A DNA stretch of 57,418 nt, taken from positions 1 through 57,418 of the forward strand of contig JAGYJW010000042.1 in assembly GCA_018401435.1 (NCBI GenBank), written 5' to 3'. Positions 24,039-32,670 of this stretch are shown here, piece after piece. Numbering within the stretch: the first letter of the stretch is position 1; each line of letters begins with the position of its first letter. The notes below the pieces were generated by a model that worked only from the letters and a program-made list of their open reading frames with translations, had not been told where the DNA came from and searched no databases. The position numbers and the translations under genes were made by a program. The DNA comes from Deltaproteobacteria bacterium (GTDB lineage Bacteria > Myxococcota_A > UBA796 > UBA2385).

Positions 24039-27000
24039 GGGCGTCTCCGGGTGCGGTAGCGCAGGTCGAGTTCAAGGGCCTCGTCGGCCGGGACCAGGCG
24101 CTGCTCCAGGAGCAGGCCAGAGCCGGTCTCGGGCATGGAGAGGGAGAGGGTGGAGGCTTCGATGGCCGCCGGGATGTCGAGGCCCCAGGCGGTGGCGGTG
24201 GGGGCGGGTGGCCGCAGGGGGTGCGCGGGCGCGACCGCTGGACGCCGCGGCGGGTCCAACGGCGACGTCCAGGTGGATGGGGGCCGCGGCGATGGGGTCG
24301 CGAAGGGGAAAGGTCTGCGGCGGCGGCGGCGGTGGGGGGGCGGAGGGCCCGGCGGGCGCGTCACCTGCAGACTGCCCTGCTGGAAGTAGGCCGACACCCC
24401 GGCGCTGGCCTGGATCACGGACTGGTAGCTGCGGCCTGCGGGGATGTGCTGCAGGGTGTCCTGGGTGAGAACAGTCCCGAGGTCTGCGCTCTCGTCGTCG
24501 ATGGCTTCACTGCGGGCGGAGCGCTGGTAGCGGGTGACCACAGCCAACTCTTCTGCCATCACTGACCGATCGACGATGATCGCCTCGGTTTGCGCCGCTT
24601 GGGCCGCAGCCGGGGGCATGGGCGCGGGGCTTGCGGCCGGCGCCGGCTCGGGGCTGGCCAGCGTGGCGAAGAGCCGCGCGGCCTCTTCGCTCTTGTCGCT
24701 TTTCTCGCTGGTCTTCTCCCGCTCTTCTGGCAGGATCAAGGCCAGCTCTCCCGACTCCAGGGCCAGGGTCGCCGGGTCCACCGGCTTGCGGTCCGACGCT
24801 GCCGTGCTGCCCTGGGGCTGAAGCAATTCGCCGCTGATGTTGTTGGCGTCGTCAAAGGTGTAGATCGTGCTGGGCTCCGCAATCAGCCCATCCAGCACAT
24901 CGGTGTTCTGGTTGGCCGAGCCGCCGCCAAAGGCAGCGTCGGACTCCTTGTGTTTGCCCCGCCCGCCGCCGCCGCGGCCCACGCCCACCGCGCCGCCAAA
25001 GTCCCGGCTGGAATCCGCGCCGCTGCTGTCCCGGGCCACCTGCCCGCCCAAGACGCCGCCCATCACCCCGCCCAACACGCCGCCGACCACCCCGCCTTCG
25101 ACGCCTCCTTCGACACCTTCGAAGTAGCCATGGTCGCCGTACTCGGCCTCTTGTACGGCGTCGTCGCCCGCCGCCCAGCCATAGGCCCCATCGGCATCGA
25201 CGTCCATGGCCTCCGCTTCTTCGGGGGGGGACTCCTCGTCGGTGATCAAGGTGGCGAAGCTGCTGGTCGTGGAGCTGCTGCGGCTGCTCTCGGCCCGGCC
25301 GCCCGACTTGCCGGTGTCGGGGCCGCGGCTCTCGGCCTTCTTGCTCACCCGCTGGCGGTAGTCGTCCAGGCGCGCCTTCTGGTCCACCGCCTCGGTCTGT
25401 TCGACCGCGGCGAGCTGTTCGGTGAGGGCGAGCAGCACCTCGGCTTCGGCCTGGGCCTTGTCCTCGTCCCCCTCTCGCAGGGCCCGCTCATAGGCGGCCT
25501 CGCGGTTGGCCTGCTCCAGCTCGACCCCGCTGGTGCGGGCCCGGGCCATCTCTCGCACGCGGTTGGCGGCCAGCTCCTCATCGCTGTCCAGGTTGGCCCG
25601 ACCCTTCAGGACGTCCACATTCTTGAGCAGGGACTGGGCCGAGCTGTTGGCCGAGTCATAGGACAGCGACTGCTCCAGGAGCTGGTCGGCCTCGTCAAAG
25701 CGGTTGGCCTTATAGGCAGAATAGGCCTGGTTCCAATACTCCTGGCTGAGGGCCTTGCCGTCGGAGCTATGGTCGGTGCCCGCCGGCATGGGGTCGGCGT
25801 CCATGCGGGTGCCCCGGCCAATGACCATGGCCTGGTCGCTGGGGGTCCATTGCTGCACCACCGTCGGCCGGCCCGTGACCTCTCGGGTCTCGACCCCAGC
25901 CGGCAGGCGCAGCTCCCAGCGGGCATAGGCGATGGGCGCGTTCACGGCGGGGGTGGCGATGGCCCGGCTGCCCTTGGGATCCCAGGCGGCCTCGTCCCCC
26001 ACCAGCATCAGCTCGACGGGGAAGGCGACCAGGCCATCCAGGGTCTCGACCGACTTTTCGAGGGGGATGAGCAGGCGGCCATCGTCGGCGCGCACCGGTT
26101 CGGTGGTGCGCCCGGCCACCCGCAGCCCGAAGACCTGCCAGCCTTCGGGCACGGCCACCCGCAGAAAGGGGTTGCGGTCGTTGCGCACCTGCCAGGTGGC
26201 GCGCATCCAGGCCCGGCCATGTTCGGCGTGAACGACGACATAGCTGGCCTCATCCACCAGGGTGGGCGGGGCGTCCACCGGCGAAAAGGACAGGCGGCGC
26301 CAGCGCAGGTTGGGCGCCTGCCCGGCGGGGATGTGGTAGCTGACCAGCGGTTCGCCGGGCACCAGGCCCCGGGCGCGGGCGGGCAGGCGGCGCTCGGGCA
26401 CGGGCTCCATGCCCGGGCCGGGTTCGGGCAGCAGCACCGAGTCGTCCCCCCGCACCAGGCTCACCCAGCTCTCCACCCGGCCGTCTTCGGGCACGGGGAT
26501 GGGGGCCAGCGCGCCTTCTGCGCCGGGGGAGGCCGCCCGCCAGCTGAGCGCCACCTCGAGCTCGCCGCTCAGGGGCTCCTTCAAGATCACGATGGCGCGG
26601 TCGCCTTGGATGCGGGTGGAGGCGATGGCCGGGCTGGTGGCCACCAGGTCCTGCACGCCGCCCAGGCGCAGCGTCAGCTCGCCGAGGTCGCCGTTGGCCA
26701 CGCGGTAGCGCAGCCGGGCGCTGCCTTCGACCCCGGCCTCGTCCACCCGCAAGGCGCTGTGGCTGGCGATGGTCACCACCCGCGGCCGGGGCGAGGGGGG
26801 CCGGGCCGGCGCCCAGCTCAGATCCAGGGCGCCCCGCGGGGGCAGGTCCCAGCTGCCCTTGCCTGCGGGAACGGCGTCCTGGACTTCAAAGTCGAGGCCT
26901 GGGGCCTGGGCGGTCAGCTGCAGGGGCGCCCGGTTGAGGCCGCCCAGGGACAGGTGCAAGGCGGCCCCCGGGCTGGCCACGCTGCCGCTCAGCTCGACTC

Positions 27001-27379
27001 GGTGGCTGCCCGCCGTCAGCAGGGCCGCCAGCCGGTAGTGCCCCCCAACCGCCTTGAGCTGCAGGGGGCGGCCATCCAGGCTGGCGCCGTCCAGGGCCAC
27101 CGACTCGTCGAGCAGCGGCAGGTCCACCCAGCCGGCCTCGGTGACGAAGAGGGGCACCGACAGCTGGATGCGGCTGTTGTCCCCCGGCTGGACGCGCAGC
27201 CAGGCCCGACCGGGGAGCAGGCGCTCTGGCGGGCGCTCTGGCGCTTCTCTGGGGCGGGGCAGGTCGGCCAGCGGGATCACCACCACGGACTCCTCGGCCT
27301 GGGCCAGGGCCAAGGACGGAAGGAGCAGGGCGAGGATCAAGGCGGGGGACACGGCACTCCAGCGCTGGGCCAAGGACAA
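24035..27379 (-). CDS. Large exported protein with paralogous beta modules, TPR, Gly-Gly-Val linker and TonB-receptor-plug-like stretch
   Basis: An 1114-aa protein with a signal peptide (LILALLLPSLALAQ). Residues about 40-130 and 393-464 repeat the two modules of the downstream 614-aa protein. At about 548-595 a TPR-like pair follows (YWNQAYSAYKANRFDEADQL), then a coiled coil to about 690. A GGVVGGVLGGVMGGVLGG linker lies near 755-780, like those in TonB proteins. A segment at about 935-995 (LGTVLTQDTLQHIPAGRSYQ) resembles the plug of TonB-dependent receptors, but no barrel follows. Between 24200 and 24390 the translation becomes Arg/Pro-rich around a seven-G run and then returns to sensible sequence, so a pair of compensating frameshifts is suspected. 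Function unknown. Confidence 0.7.
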   Translation of the reverse strand: MSLAQRWSAVSPALILALLLPSLALAQAEESVVVIPLADLPRPREAPERPPERLLPGRAWLRVQPGDNSRIQLSVPLFVTEAGWVDLPLLDESVALDGASLDGRPLQLKAVGGHYRLAALLTAGSHRVELSGSVASPGAALHLSLGGLNRAPLQLTAQAPGLDFEVQDAVPAGKGSWDLPPRGALDLSWAPARPPSPRPRVVTIASHSALRVDEAGVEGSARLRYRVANGDLGELTLRLGGVQDLVATSPAIASTRIQGDRAIVILKEPLSGELEVALSWRAASPGAEGALAPIPVPEDGRVESWVSLVRGDDSVLLPEPGPGMEPVPERRLPARARGLVPGEPLVSYHIPAGQAPNLRWRRLSFSPVDAPPTLVDEASYVVVHAEHGRAWMRATWQVRNDRNPFLRVAVPEGWQVFGLRVAGRTTEPVRADDGRLLIPLEKSVETLDGLVAFPVELMLVGDEAAWDPKGSRAIATPAVNAPIAYARWELRLPAGVETREVTGRPTVVQQWTPSDQAMVIGRGTRMDADPMPAGTDHSSDGKALSQEYWNQAYSAYKANRFDEADQLLEQSLSYDSANSSAQSLLKNVDVLKGRANLDSDEELAANRVREMARARTSGVELEQANREAAYERALREGDEDKAQAEAEVLLALTEQLAAVEQTEAVDQKARLDDYRQRVSKKAESRGPDTGKSGGRAESSRSSSTTSSFATLITDEESPPEEAEAMDVDADGAYGWAAGDDAVQEAEYGDHGYFEGVEGGVEGGVVGGVLGGVMGGVLGGQVARDSSGADSSRDFGGAVGVGRGGGGRGKHKESDAAFGGGSANQNTDVLDGLIAEPSTIYTFDDANNISGELLQPQGSTAASDRKPVDPATLALESGELALILPEEREKTSEKSDKSEEAARLFATLASPEPAPAASPAPMPPAAAQAAQTEAIIVDRSVMAEELAVVTRYQRSARSEAIDDESADLGTVLTQDTLQHIPAGRSYQSVIQASAGVSAYFQQGSLQVTRPPGPPPPHRRRRRRPFPFATPSPRPPSTWTSPLDPPRRPAVAPAHPLRPPAPTATAWGLDIPAAIEASTLSLSMPETGSGLLLEQRLVPADEALELDLRYRTRRRP

Positions 27380-27464
27380 CGCCGGGGGCCCAGGGTTCCT
27401 TACACCGTCTTGCGTAGAAGGGTGCGGGGGGATCGGTGTGCGCGGAAGCCCCGTTGCAAAGGGC

Positions 27465-28481
27465 CTACCAGCGCCCCTGGACCCGCTTCATGAAGTCATA
27501 GGGGTAGCCCCAATCCTGCCCGCTGGCGGCGTCGAGGCGGGCAAGCTGGTCGGCGCTGAGCTGCAGGGTGGCGGCCCCCAGGTTGTCTTCGAGCTGCTGC
27601 ACCGTGCGGGCGCCAAAGATGACCGAGCTGACCGTGGGTTGGGCCAGCAGCCAGGCCAAGGCCACCTGCCCCGGGCTGGCCTCCAGCTCTGCAGAGACGG
27701 CGTCCACCGCCGCCAGAATCGCCCAGTTGCGCGGCGTGTCGAAGCCTGCGAGGCGCTGCTTCCAGCGGGTGAGCCGGCCGCCTTCGGGGGGCGGGCTGTC
27801 CTTGCGGTATTTGCCCGTCAGAAAGCCCGAAGCCAGGGGCGACCAGGGCAGGATGCCCAGCCCATGTTGGGCGCAGAGGGGCACATGCTCCCGCTCCAGG
27901 GCCCGCTCGGTCAGGCTATATTGCATCTGCAGCGACACATAGCCCGTGAGCCCCAGGCTGCGGCTGGTCCACACCGAATCCACCAGGCGGTAGGCCGCGT
28001 AATTGCTGGCGCCGAAGTAGCGGATCTTGCCCTGGTGCACGAGATCGTCCAGCGCCCGCAGCGTCTCTTCCTCCGGGCAGTCCAGGTCCTGCATATGCAC
28101 CTGGTAGAGGTCGATGTGGTCGGTCTTCAGCCGCCGCAGGCTCTCGTCACAGGCGCGCAAGATGTGGTGACGGCTGGCGCCCTTGCCATAGGGCATGTTG
28201 AAGCGGCACTTGGTGGCCAGGATCAGGTCGTGGCGGCGGCCGGTGGCCTCGATCCAGTCGCCGATGACGCGCTCGCTCAGCCCATCCTGGCCGTAGACAT
28301 CGGCGGTGTCGATGAAGTTGACGCCCGCCTCCAGGGCGCGCTCCAGCACCGCGTGGCTGTCGGCCGCCGACGCCCCCACCCCATGCATGAAGCTGTTGGC
28401 GTCGGCCTCGCCAAAGGTCATGGTGCCCAGGCAGAGGGGCGAGACGCGCAGGCCGCTGCGGCCGAGGTTCCGGGTGTCCAT
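27465..28481 (-). CDS. Aldo/keto reductase
   Basis: A 338-aa (beta/alpha)8 NADPH-dependent oxidoreductase of the AKR family. The catalytic tetrad can be read: Asp and Tyr in NFIDTADVYGQ, Lys in ILATKCRF, His in LYQVHMQD. The C-terminal cofactor motif region reads SSVIFGARTVQQLEDNLGA. The substrate cannot be predicted. The ATG has GGAGG upstream and a GTTAGC element at 28505-28510 (minus). No functional link to neighbours is apparent. Confidence 0.92.
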   Translation of the reverse strand: MDTRNLGRSGLRVSPLCLGTMTFGEADANSFMHGVGASAADSHAVLERALEAGVNFIDTADVYGQDGLSERVIGDWIEATGRRHDLILATKCRFNMPYGKGASRHHILRACDESLRRLKTDHIDLYQVHMQDLDCPEEETLRALDDLVHQGKIRYFGASNYAAYRLVDSVWTSRSLGLTGYVSLQMQYSLTERALEREHVPLCAQHGLGILPWSPLASGFLTGKYRKDSPPPEGGRLTRWKQRLAGFDTPRNWAILAAVDAVSAELEASPGQVALAWLLAQPTVSSVIFGARTVQQLEDNLGAATLQLSADQLARLDAASGQDWGYPYDFMKRVQGRW

Positions 28482-28540
28482 GGGTCCTCCAAGGCAGGAC
28501 CCTCGCTAACCCGCGCGGGGGGGCCGGTGGCCCGACCGGC

Positions 28541-29038
28541 TCAGTCCACCCAGGTCAGCTCGGTCACTTCGCTGCTGTGGCCCTCGGTGTCCTCCACCGA
28601 CGCCAGGAAGATGTAGTCGGCGTGGGTGCTGCAGGTCACCGGCGGGTAGTGGCCGTCGTTGAAGGAGTGCACGCACTCACCTTCCCGGCAGGCCATGCCA
28701 TTGGGCTCTTCAAAGACCATGTCACCGCTCAGGTCAGTGGCCCCGAACCAGCCTCCGAGATCAGCGATGGTGTAGGATCCCTGCGGATCATCGGCCTGGA
28801 TATTGATGAAGAACAGGTAGCCCGAGCTGTCGGATCCCGGCGTGCAGTAGATGGTGCCTTCCAAGATGACCGGGTTGTCACCGGTCAGCCCGTTGTTGCC
28901 GTCGTTGCCGTCGCCTCCGTCACCGCCGTCGGCGCCTTCCCCTTCCACCGAGCCCTTGCCGGAATTGCAGCCGGCGCCCAACAGGAGGGCGGCGGCCAGC
29001 GAGAGGGCGAGGGTGGGGCGGGGCAGAGAAGGGACCAT
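28541..29038 (-). CDS. Lipoprotein with Asp-Gly-Asn linker, unknown function
   Basis: A 165-aa protein with a leader ending LLLGAGC (Cys24) and a tether rich in GDGGDGNDGNNG. A compact domain of about 110 aa follows, with four Cys and the strands YLFFINIQADD and YIFLASVEDTEGHSSEVTEL. It is divergent from the membrane glycosyltransferase-like gene. The family is not recognised; probably surface-exposed. Confidence 0.65.
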   Translation of the reverse strand: MVPSLPRPTLALSLAAALLLGAGCNSGKGSVEGEGADGGDGGDGNDGNNGLTGDNPVILEGTIYCTPGSDSSGYLFFINIQADDPQGSYTIADLGGWFGATDLSGDMVFEEPNGMACREGECVHSFNDGHYPPVTCSTHADYIFLASVEDTEGHSSEVTELTWVD

Positions 29039-29138
29039 GGGAGACCTCCGATCAGGGTGCAGGATGGCCCCGGGCCGGTGCCGTACGCAAGTCCCCCCAA
29101 GTCAGCGTTGCGTCAGAGCGGCGCGATAGGCTGCCGCT

Positions 29139-30704
29139 ATGCCCGTCGCTCCCCTCACCCGGCGTGACCTCGTTCTGGCCGCCGCCTTGTCGCTGCTGGC
29201 GCTCAGCCTGCTGCTGGGTTGGCGCCTGGGCAACGGCCTGTGGGGGGCCCTGGGCACCGACGCGGCCTTGTGGGGGCTGACGGCCATGGACCTGCGGGTG
29301 GGCGCCGATCCCCTGGTGCCGCCGGGCTACCCCGCGCTGGTTGCCCTGTTCTACGGCCTGGGCGCCAGCCTGGTGGCCGCCGGCCTCGGGGTGAGTCTTG
29401 TGGCGGCCTCGCTGCTGCCGGGCGTCGCCTATGCGGGGCTGCGGGCCCTGGGGCTGGGGCGGCTCGCGGCGGCGCCGGTGGCCCTGCTCCTCGCCAGTCC
29501 CGACCTGGTCGCCTGGAGCCAGCAGCTGCAGCCCGACGCCCTGGCCAGCCTGATGCTGGTGACCGTGGGCCTGGCCCTGGCCCTCAGCCCGGCCTCCGCG
29601 GGCGCGGCCTGGGTCGCTGTGGTCGGCTCGGGCCTGCTGCCCCTGGTGCGCGAGCATGGCCTGCCCCTGGTGGCCCTCAGCGGGCTCGCCCTCGCCACGA
29701 CGGGGCCGGGCCGCCGCTGGCCGCGGGTGCTCGCCCTCTTGGCCCTGTGGTGGCTGGCGCCGCTGCTGGTGGGCGTGCTGCCGGGCCCCCTGCCCACGCA
29801 GCTGCCCTGGTCGGACCGGGCGGGCGGCGCTTTGGCGGCCTTGACGGCCGACTCCCCCGAGGGCCTGTCCTTCTTGCGCGAGCTGCGGCCCCAGCAGCGG
29901 CAGGCCTATGGGCGCCTGCTGTTGACGGGGGATCGGCTGGGGCAGCTGGGCTGGCACCTGCGCCGCAGCCTGGCCCTGGCGGCCGACGCCTGGGCCCTGC
30001 TGGGGCTGAGCGCCTTGGCCCTCTCCGCCCTGACCTGGTGGCGACCCCAGGCGCGACGGGCCGCTCTGGGCCTGGGCCTGCCCCTGCTCACGGCCTTGCC
30101 GGCCCTCCTCATCTGGTCCCAGCGCCGCCATGTGGCCCTGCTGGTGCCCCTCGCCCTCCTCGGCCTGCTCTATGCCCTGGCCCAGGCCCCCCGGTGGCTC
30201 CGGGGGCTTTGTGGGGCCGCGCTGCTGGTCCTGGTCCTGGCCTGGCCGGGCCGGCTGCGCAGCCTCGCCGCCGAACAACGGACCGAGCGCCCCCGGGCCG
30301 AACACTTCGCCGAGCTGGGCGGCTGGCTGGCGGCCCAGGCCCCAGCGGGGGCGCTGCTGGGGGGCATCTTCCAGGATGTGGGCCTCTACCACCCGCTGCC
30401 CCGCCACGATCCCGACGGCAGTCCGGCCGACTGGCGCACCTACCTGCTGAGCGATCGGCCGCCGCCGCCTTCGGCCCTGGGGCGGTGGACCGAGGTGCAC
30501 CGGGTGGGGGGCGAGCGGGGGCCGGATGGCCAAAGCATAGGTGGAATCGGCATCTTCCAGCTGGATCCGGGGCTCGTTCCGCGGCCCTGCGCCGGCCTTG
30601 CGCTGCCCCCCCGCAGCGCCTATCTGGCGGTGGACCGCGCCCATGTCGAGCTGCCGGCCTGTGGGCAGCCTTCGGGCGCCGATGGATCCCCGCCGCCGCG
30701 TTGA
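29139..30704 (+). CDS. Multi-pass membrane protein, GT-C (ArnT/PMT-like) glycosyltransferase candidate
   Basis: A 521-aa inner-membrane protein with about 10 hydrophobic helices and a soluble C-terminal domain of about 130 residues. An acidic residue in the first loop (GTDAALWGLTAMDL) is where GT-C enzymes carry their catalytic Asp/Glu. It lacks further diagnostic motifs, so the call rests on topology and overall resemblance to polyprenyl-phosphate-sugar transferases. The ATG has no SD; GATAGG lies 8 bp upstream. It begins a plus-strand series that continues with the deoxynucleoside kinase. Confidence 0.6.
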   Translation: MPVAPLTRRDLVLAAALSLLALSLLLGWRLGNGLWGALGTDAALWGLTAMDLRVGADPLVPPGYPALVALFYGLGASLVAAGLGVSLVAASLLPGVAYAGLRALGLGRLAAAPVALLLASPDLVAWSQQLQPDALASLMLVTVGLALALSPASAGAAWVAVVGSGLLPLVREHGLPLVALSGLALATTGPGRRWPRVLALLALWWLAPLLVGVLPGPLPTQLPWSDRAGGALAALTADSPEGLSFLRELRPQQRQAYGRLLLTGDRLGQLGWHLRRSLALAADAWALLGLSALALSALTWWRPQARRAALGLGLPLLTALPALLIWSQRRHVALLVPLALLGLLYALAQAPRWLRGLCGAALLVLVLAWPGRLRSLAAEQRTERPRAEHFAELGGWLAAQAPAGALLGGIFQDVGLYHPLPRHDPDGSPADWRTYLLSDRPPPPSALGRWTEVHRVGGERGPDGQSIGGIGIFQLDPGLVPRPCAGLALPPRSAYLAVDRAHVELPACGQPSGADGSPPPR

Positions 30705-30792
30705 CCGCGGTAGGCTGCGGAGCCATCCTGGCCCCACCGGATGCCGCGCTCCGGATGCCTCGCCCCAGTCGCCCGACCCCTGGAAGCCCCCC

Positions 30793-31479
30793 GTGCCCCG
30801 CCCCCGCTTCATCGTCATCGAAGGCCTGATCGGCGTAGGAAAGACCAGCCTCTGCCGGCTGCTCAAGCAGCGCTGGGACGCCCGCCTGGTGCTGGAGCCA
30901 TGGGACGACAACCCCTTCCTGGCGGCCTTTTACGCCGATCGCGATCGCTTCGCCTTTCCCACCCAGATGTTCTACCTGGCCAGCCGCTATGCCCAGCAGG
31001 TGCAGCTGGCGCGGGGTGAGCTGCCCGACGCCCTCATCGTCGCCGACTACCTCTTCGAAAAGGACCGGCTCTTTGCCGAGGAGACCCTCGAAGGCGACGA
31101 GATGGCGCTCTATGACCGCTTCGCCGGGCTGCTGGGCGGCAACCTGCCCGCCCCTGACTTCGTGCTCTTCCTGGACGCGCCGACCGAGGTCATCCGAAAC
31201 CGCATCGCGCGGCGGGCCATCGAGGCCGAGCAGGTGATCGAGGGGGAGTACCTGGATTCTTTGCGGCGTCGTTACTACAACCTGTGGGACCGCTACGTCG
31301 ATGCGCCCGTCTTCGTGCTGGATTCGCGGGATCTGGACTATGTCTCGTCTGAGGCAGATCAGGAAGCGGTGCTCGCGATGGTCCAGGGTTGGCTGGATGG
31401 GGCGCCCGTCCCCGGGGCCCCCGAGGCCTACCGGGGTCGCGCCGGGCAGCGTCAGCTCGCCCTCTTCGAAAGCCCCTGA
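30793..31479 (+). CDS. Deoxynucleoside kinase (dAK/dGK type)
   Basis: A 228-aa cytoplasmic kinase phosphorylating deoxynucleosides in the salvage pathway. The P-loop is EGLIGVGKTS, followed by EPWDDNPFL. The sugar/base-pocket motif VADYLFEKDRLFA is typical of bacterial deoxyadenosine/deoxyguanosine kinases. The LID arginines lie in RNRIARRAIEAEQ. The GTG at 30793 has GGAAG six bases upstream; the frame extends upstream into the previous gene but the family N-terminus begins here. The next gene starts 6 bp after the stop. Confidence 0.88.
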   Translation: MPRPRFIVIEGLIGVGKTSLCRLLKQRWDARLVLEPWDDNPFLAAFYADRDRFAFPTQMFYLASRYAQQVQLARGELPDALIVADYLFEKDRLFAEETLEGDEMALYDRFAGLLGGNLPAPDFVLFLDAPTEVIRNRIARRAIEAEQVIEGEYLDSLRRRYYNLWDRYVDAPVFVLDSRDLDYVSSEADQEAVLAMVQGWLDGAPVPGAPEAYRGRAGQRQLALFESP

Positions 31480-31485
31480 AGGCCC

Positions 31486-32613
31486 ATGAGCGCGCGAGCC
31501 ATCGTCGCAGCCGCCACCACGCGGGGCTTCCTGGGGGTCACCCACGACCTCGCGAGCGAGCCGTGGAATCTCGGGAACGCGCTGTTGATGGAGATCCTCG
31601 ACCGCGAGGGTGACCTCGCAAGCCTGGCCAACGACCTGGTCTTCCTGGCGCCGGGGGGCTGGCGCAGCTTCCCCCAGCGCAAGCGGCGGCCGGAACCCGA
31701 GGATCTGGACGAGCCCTTGCTCTATGGCCCCGATGAGCTGCGCGGGCAGGCCTGGCTGGGCTGGTTCTATGTACTGGATGTAGCCGGACGAAAACTGACC
31801 GTTTTTCCCGGAAATCCCTTTCTGCAACGGGAGAGCCGGGTGCCGCCGCTGGCCCGGGTGCTGTTGGACGACAAGGGGCTGGGTCGCCCCCCCGTCTTTG
31901 CCCAGCCACCGCCGCCCTGGCCCGGCCTGCCCGTGTCCCAGGGCTGGACCCAGGACGATCCCGACCTGCGCCGCGCCCGCGAGCGCCTGGATCGCGCCTT
32001 GTCCGGTCCCGACGGCGGCCAGGCCCTGCGCCTGGTGCTGGCGCAGCTGCTGCGGCAGGTGGTGGAGGGGGTCCCTTTTCAGGCCCCCGCCGACCTGGAG
32101 AGCCCCTCGGAGCGCGCCTTGCGGGAGCGCCTGGACCACGCCCGCACCGACCCCCGTCGCAGGTCCGTGCAGCCCGAAGACCCCATCTGCGTGCCCTTCA
32201 ACTGGGACAATACCGACAGCTACTGGGAGGCAGACCTGGCAGGCCTGCCGCTGCGCTACCCGCCCGCGGGGCTGCGGCAGGGCGACGAGCCCATCCGGCT
32301 CTACCGGCTGGATGGCGGCGCGGCGACGCTTCGCGATCTGGAGGGCGAGCTGCTGGAGCGGGCCAAGGCCGCCCCATCGACGGCCTTGCAGCGCTTCTCT
32401 CGGTCCATGGCCTTCTGGCGCGGCCGCGACGACGGCCCCCTGGAGGCCGTGCACAGCTTCATCGACGCCTTGCGGCTGGTGCGGGGCAGCACCGAGGGCC
32501 TGCACTGGTGGCTGCTGGATTGGCTCCGCATGGGCGCGCTGCCCCTGCCCGAAGAGCGCCCCGCGACGGGGCCGCGCCCGCGCCCACCCCCGCCCGGGGA
32601 AGATATGGAGTAG
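31486..32613 (+). CDS. Conserved-looking cytoplasmic protein, unknown
   Basis: A 375-aa soluble protein lacking signal peptide and membrane segments. The N-terminal part (GFLGVTHDLASEPWNLGNAL) and a central LGWFYVLDVAGRKLTVFPGNPF stretch look folded. A middle Pro/Arg-rich portion and a Pro-rich tail (PRPRPPPPGED) look disordered. It starts 6 bp after the deoxynucleoside kinase and precedes the Ser/Thr kinase, so it may link the two or be a kinase client. No family is recognised. Confidence 0.65.
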   Translation: MSARAIVAAATTRGFLGVTHDLASEPWNLGNALLMEILDREGDLASLANDLVFLAPGGWRSFPQRKRRPEPEDLDEPLLYGPDELRGQAWLGWFYVLDVAGRKLTVFPGNPFLQRESRVPPLARVLLDDKGLGRPPVFAQPPPPWPGLPVSQGWTQDDPDLRRARERLDRALSGPDGGQALRLVLAQLLRQVVEGVPFQAPADLESPSERALRERLDHARTDPRRRSVQPEDPICVPFNWDNTDSYWEADLAGLPLRYPPAGLRQGDEPIRLYRLDGGAATLRDLEGELLERAKAAPSTALQRFSRSMAFWRGRDDGPLEAVHSFIDALRLVRGSTEGLHWWLLDWLRMGALPLPEERPATGPRPRPPPPGEDME

Positions 32614-32670
32614 GAGAGGTGTTGACAGGTCCAGCCTGTCGCCCTCCCCCGCTCGCTCCCATTCAGGTCC

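Noticed and set aside
24590..27493. Long plus-strand open frame opposite the exported protein
   Set aside because: Its composition is Gly/His/Gln/Ala-rich without motifs; the opposite strand has a signal peptide, repeats and a partner overlap.
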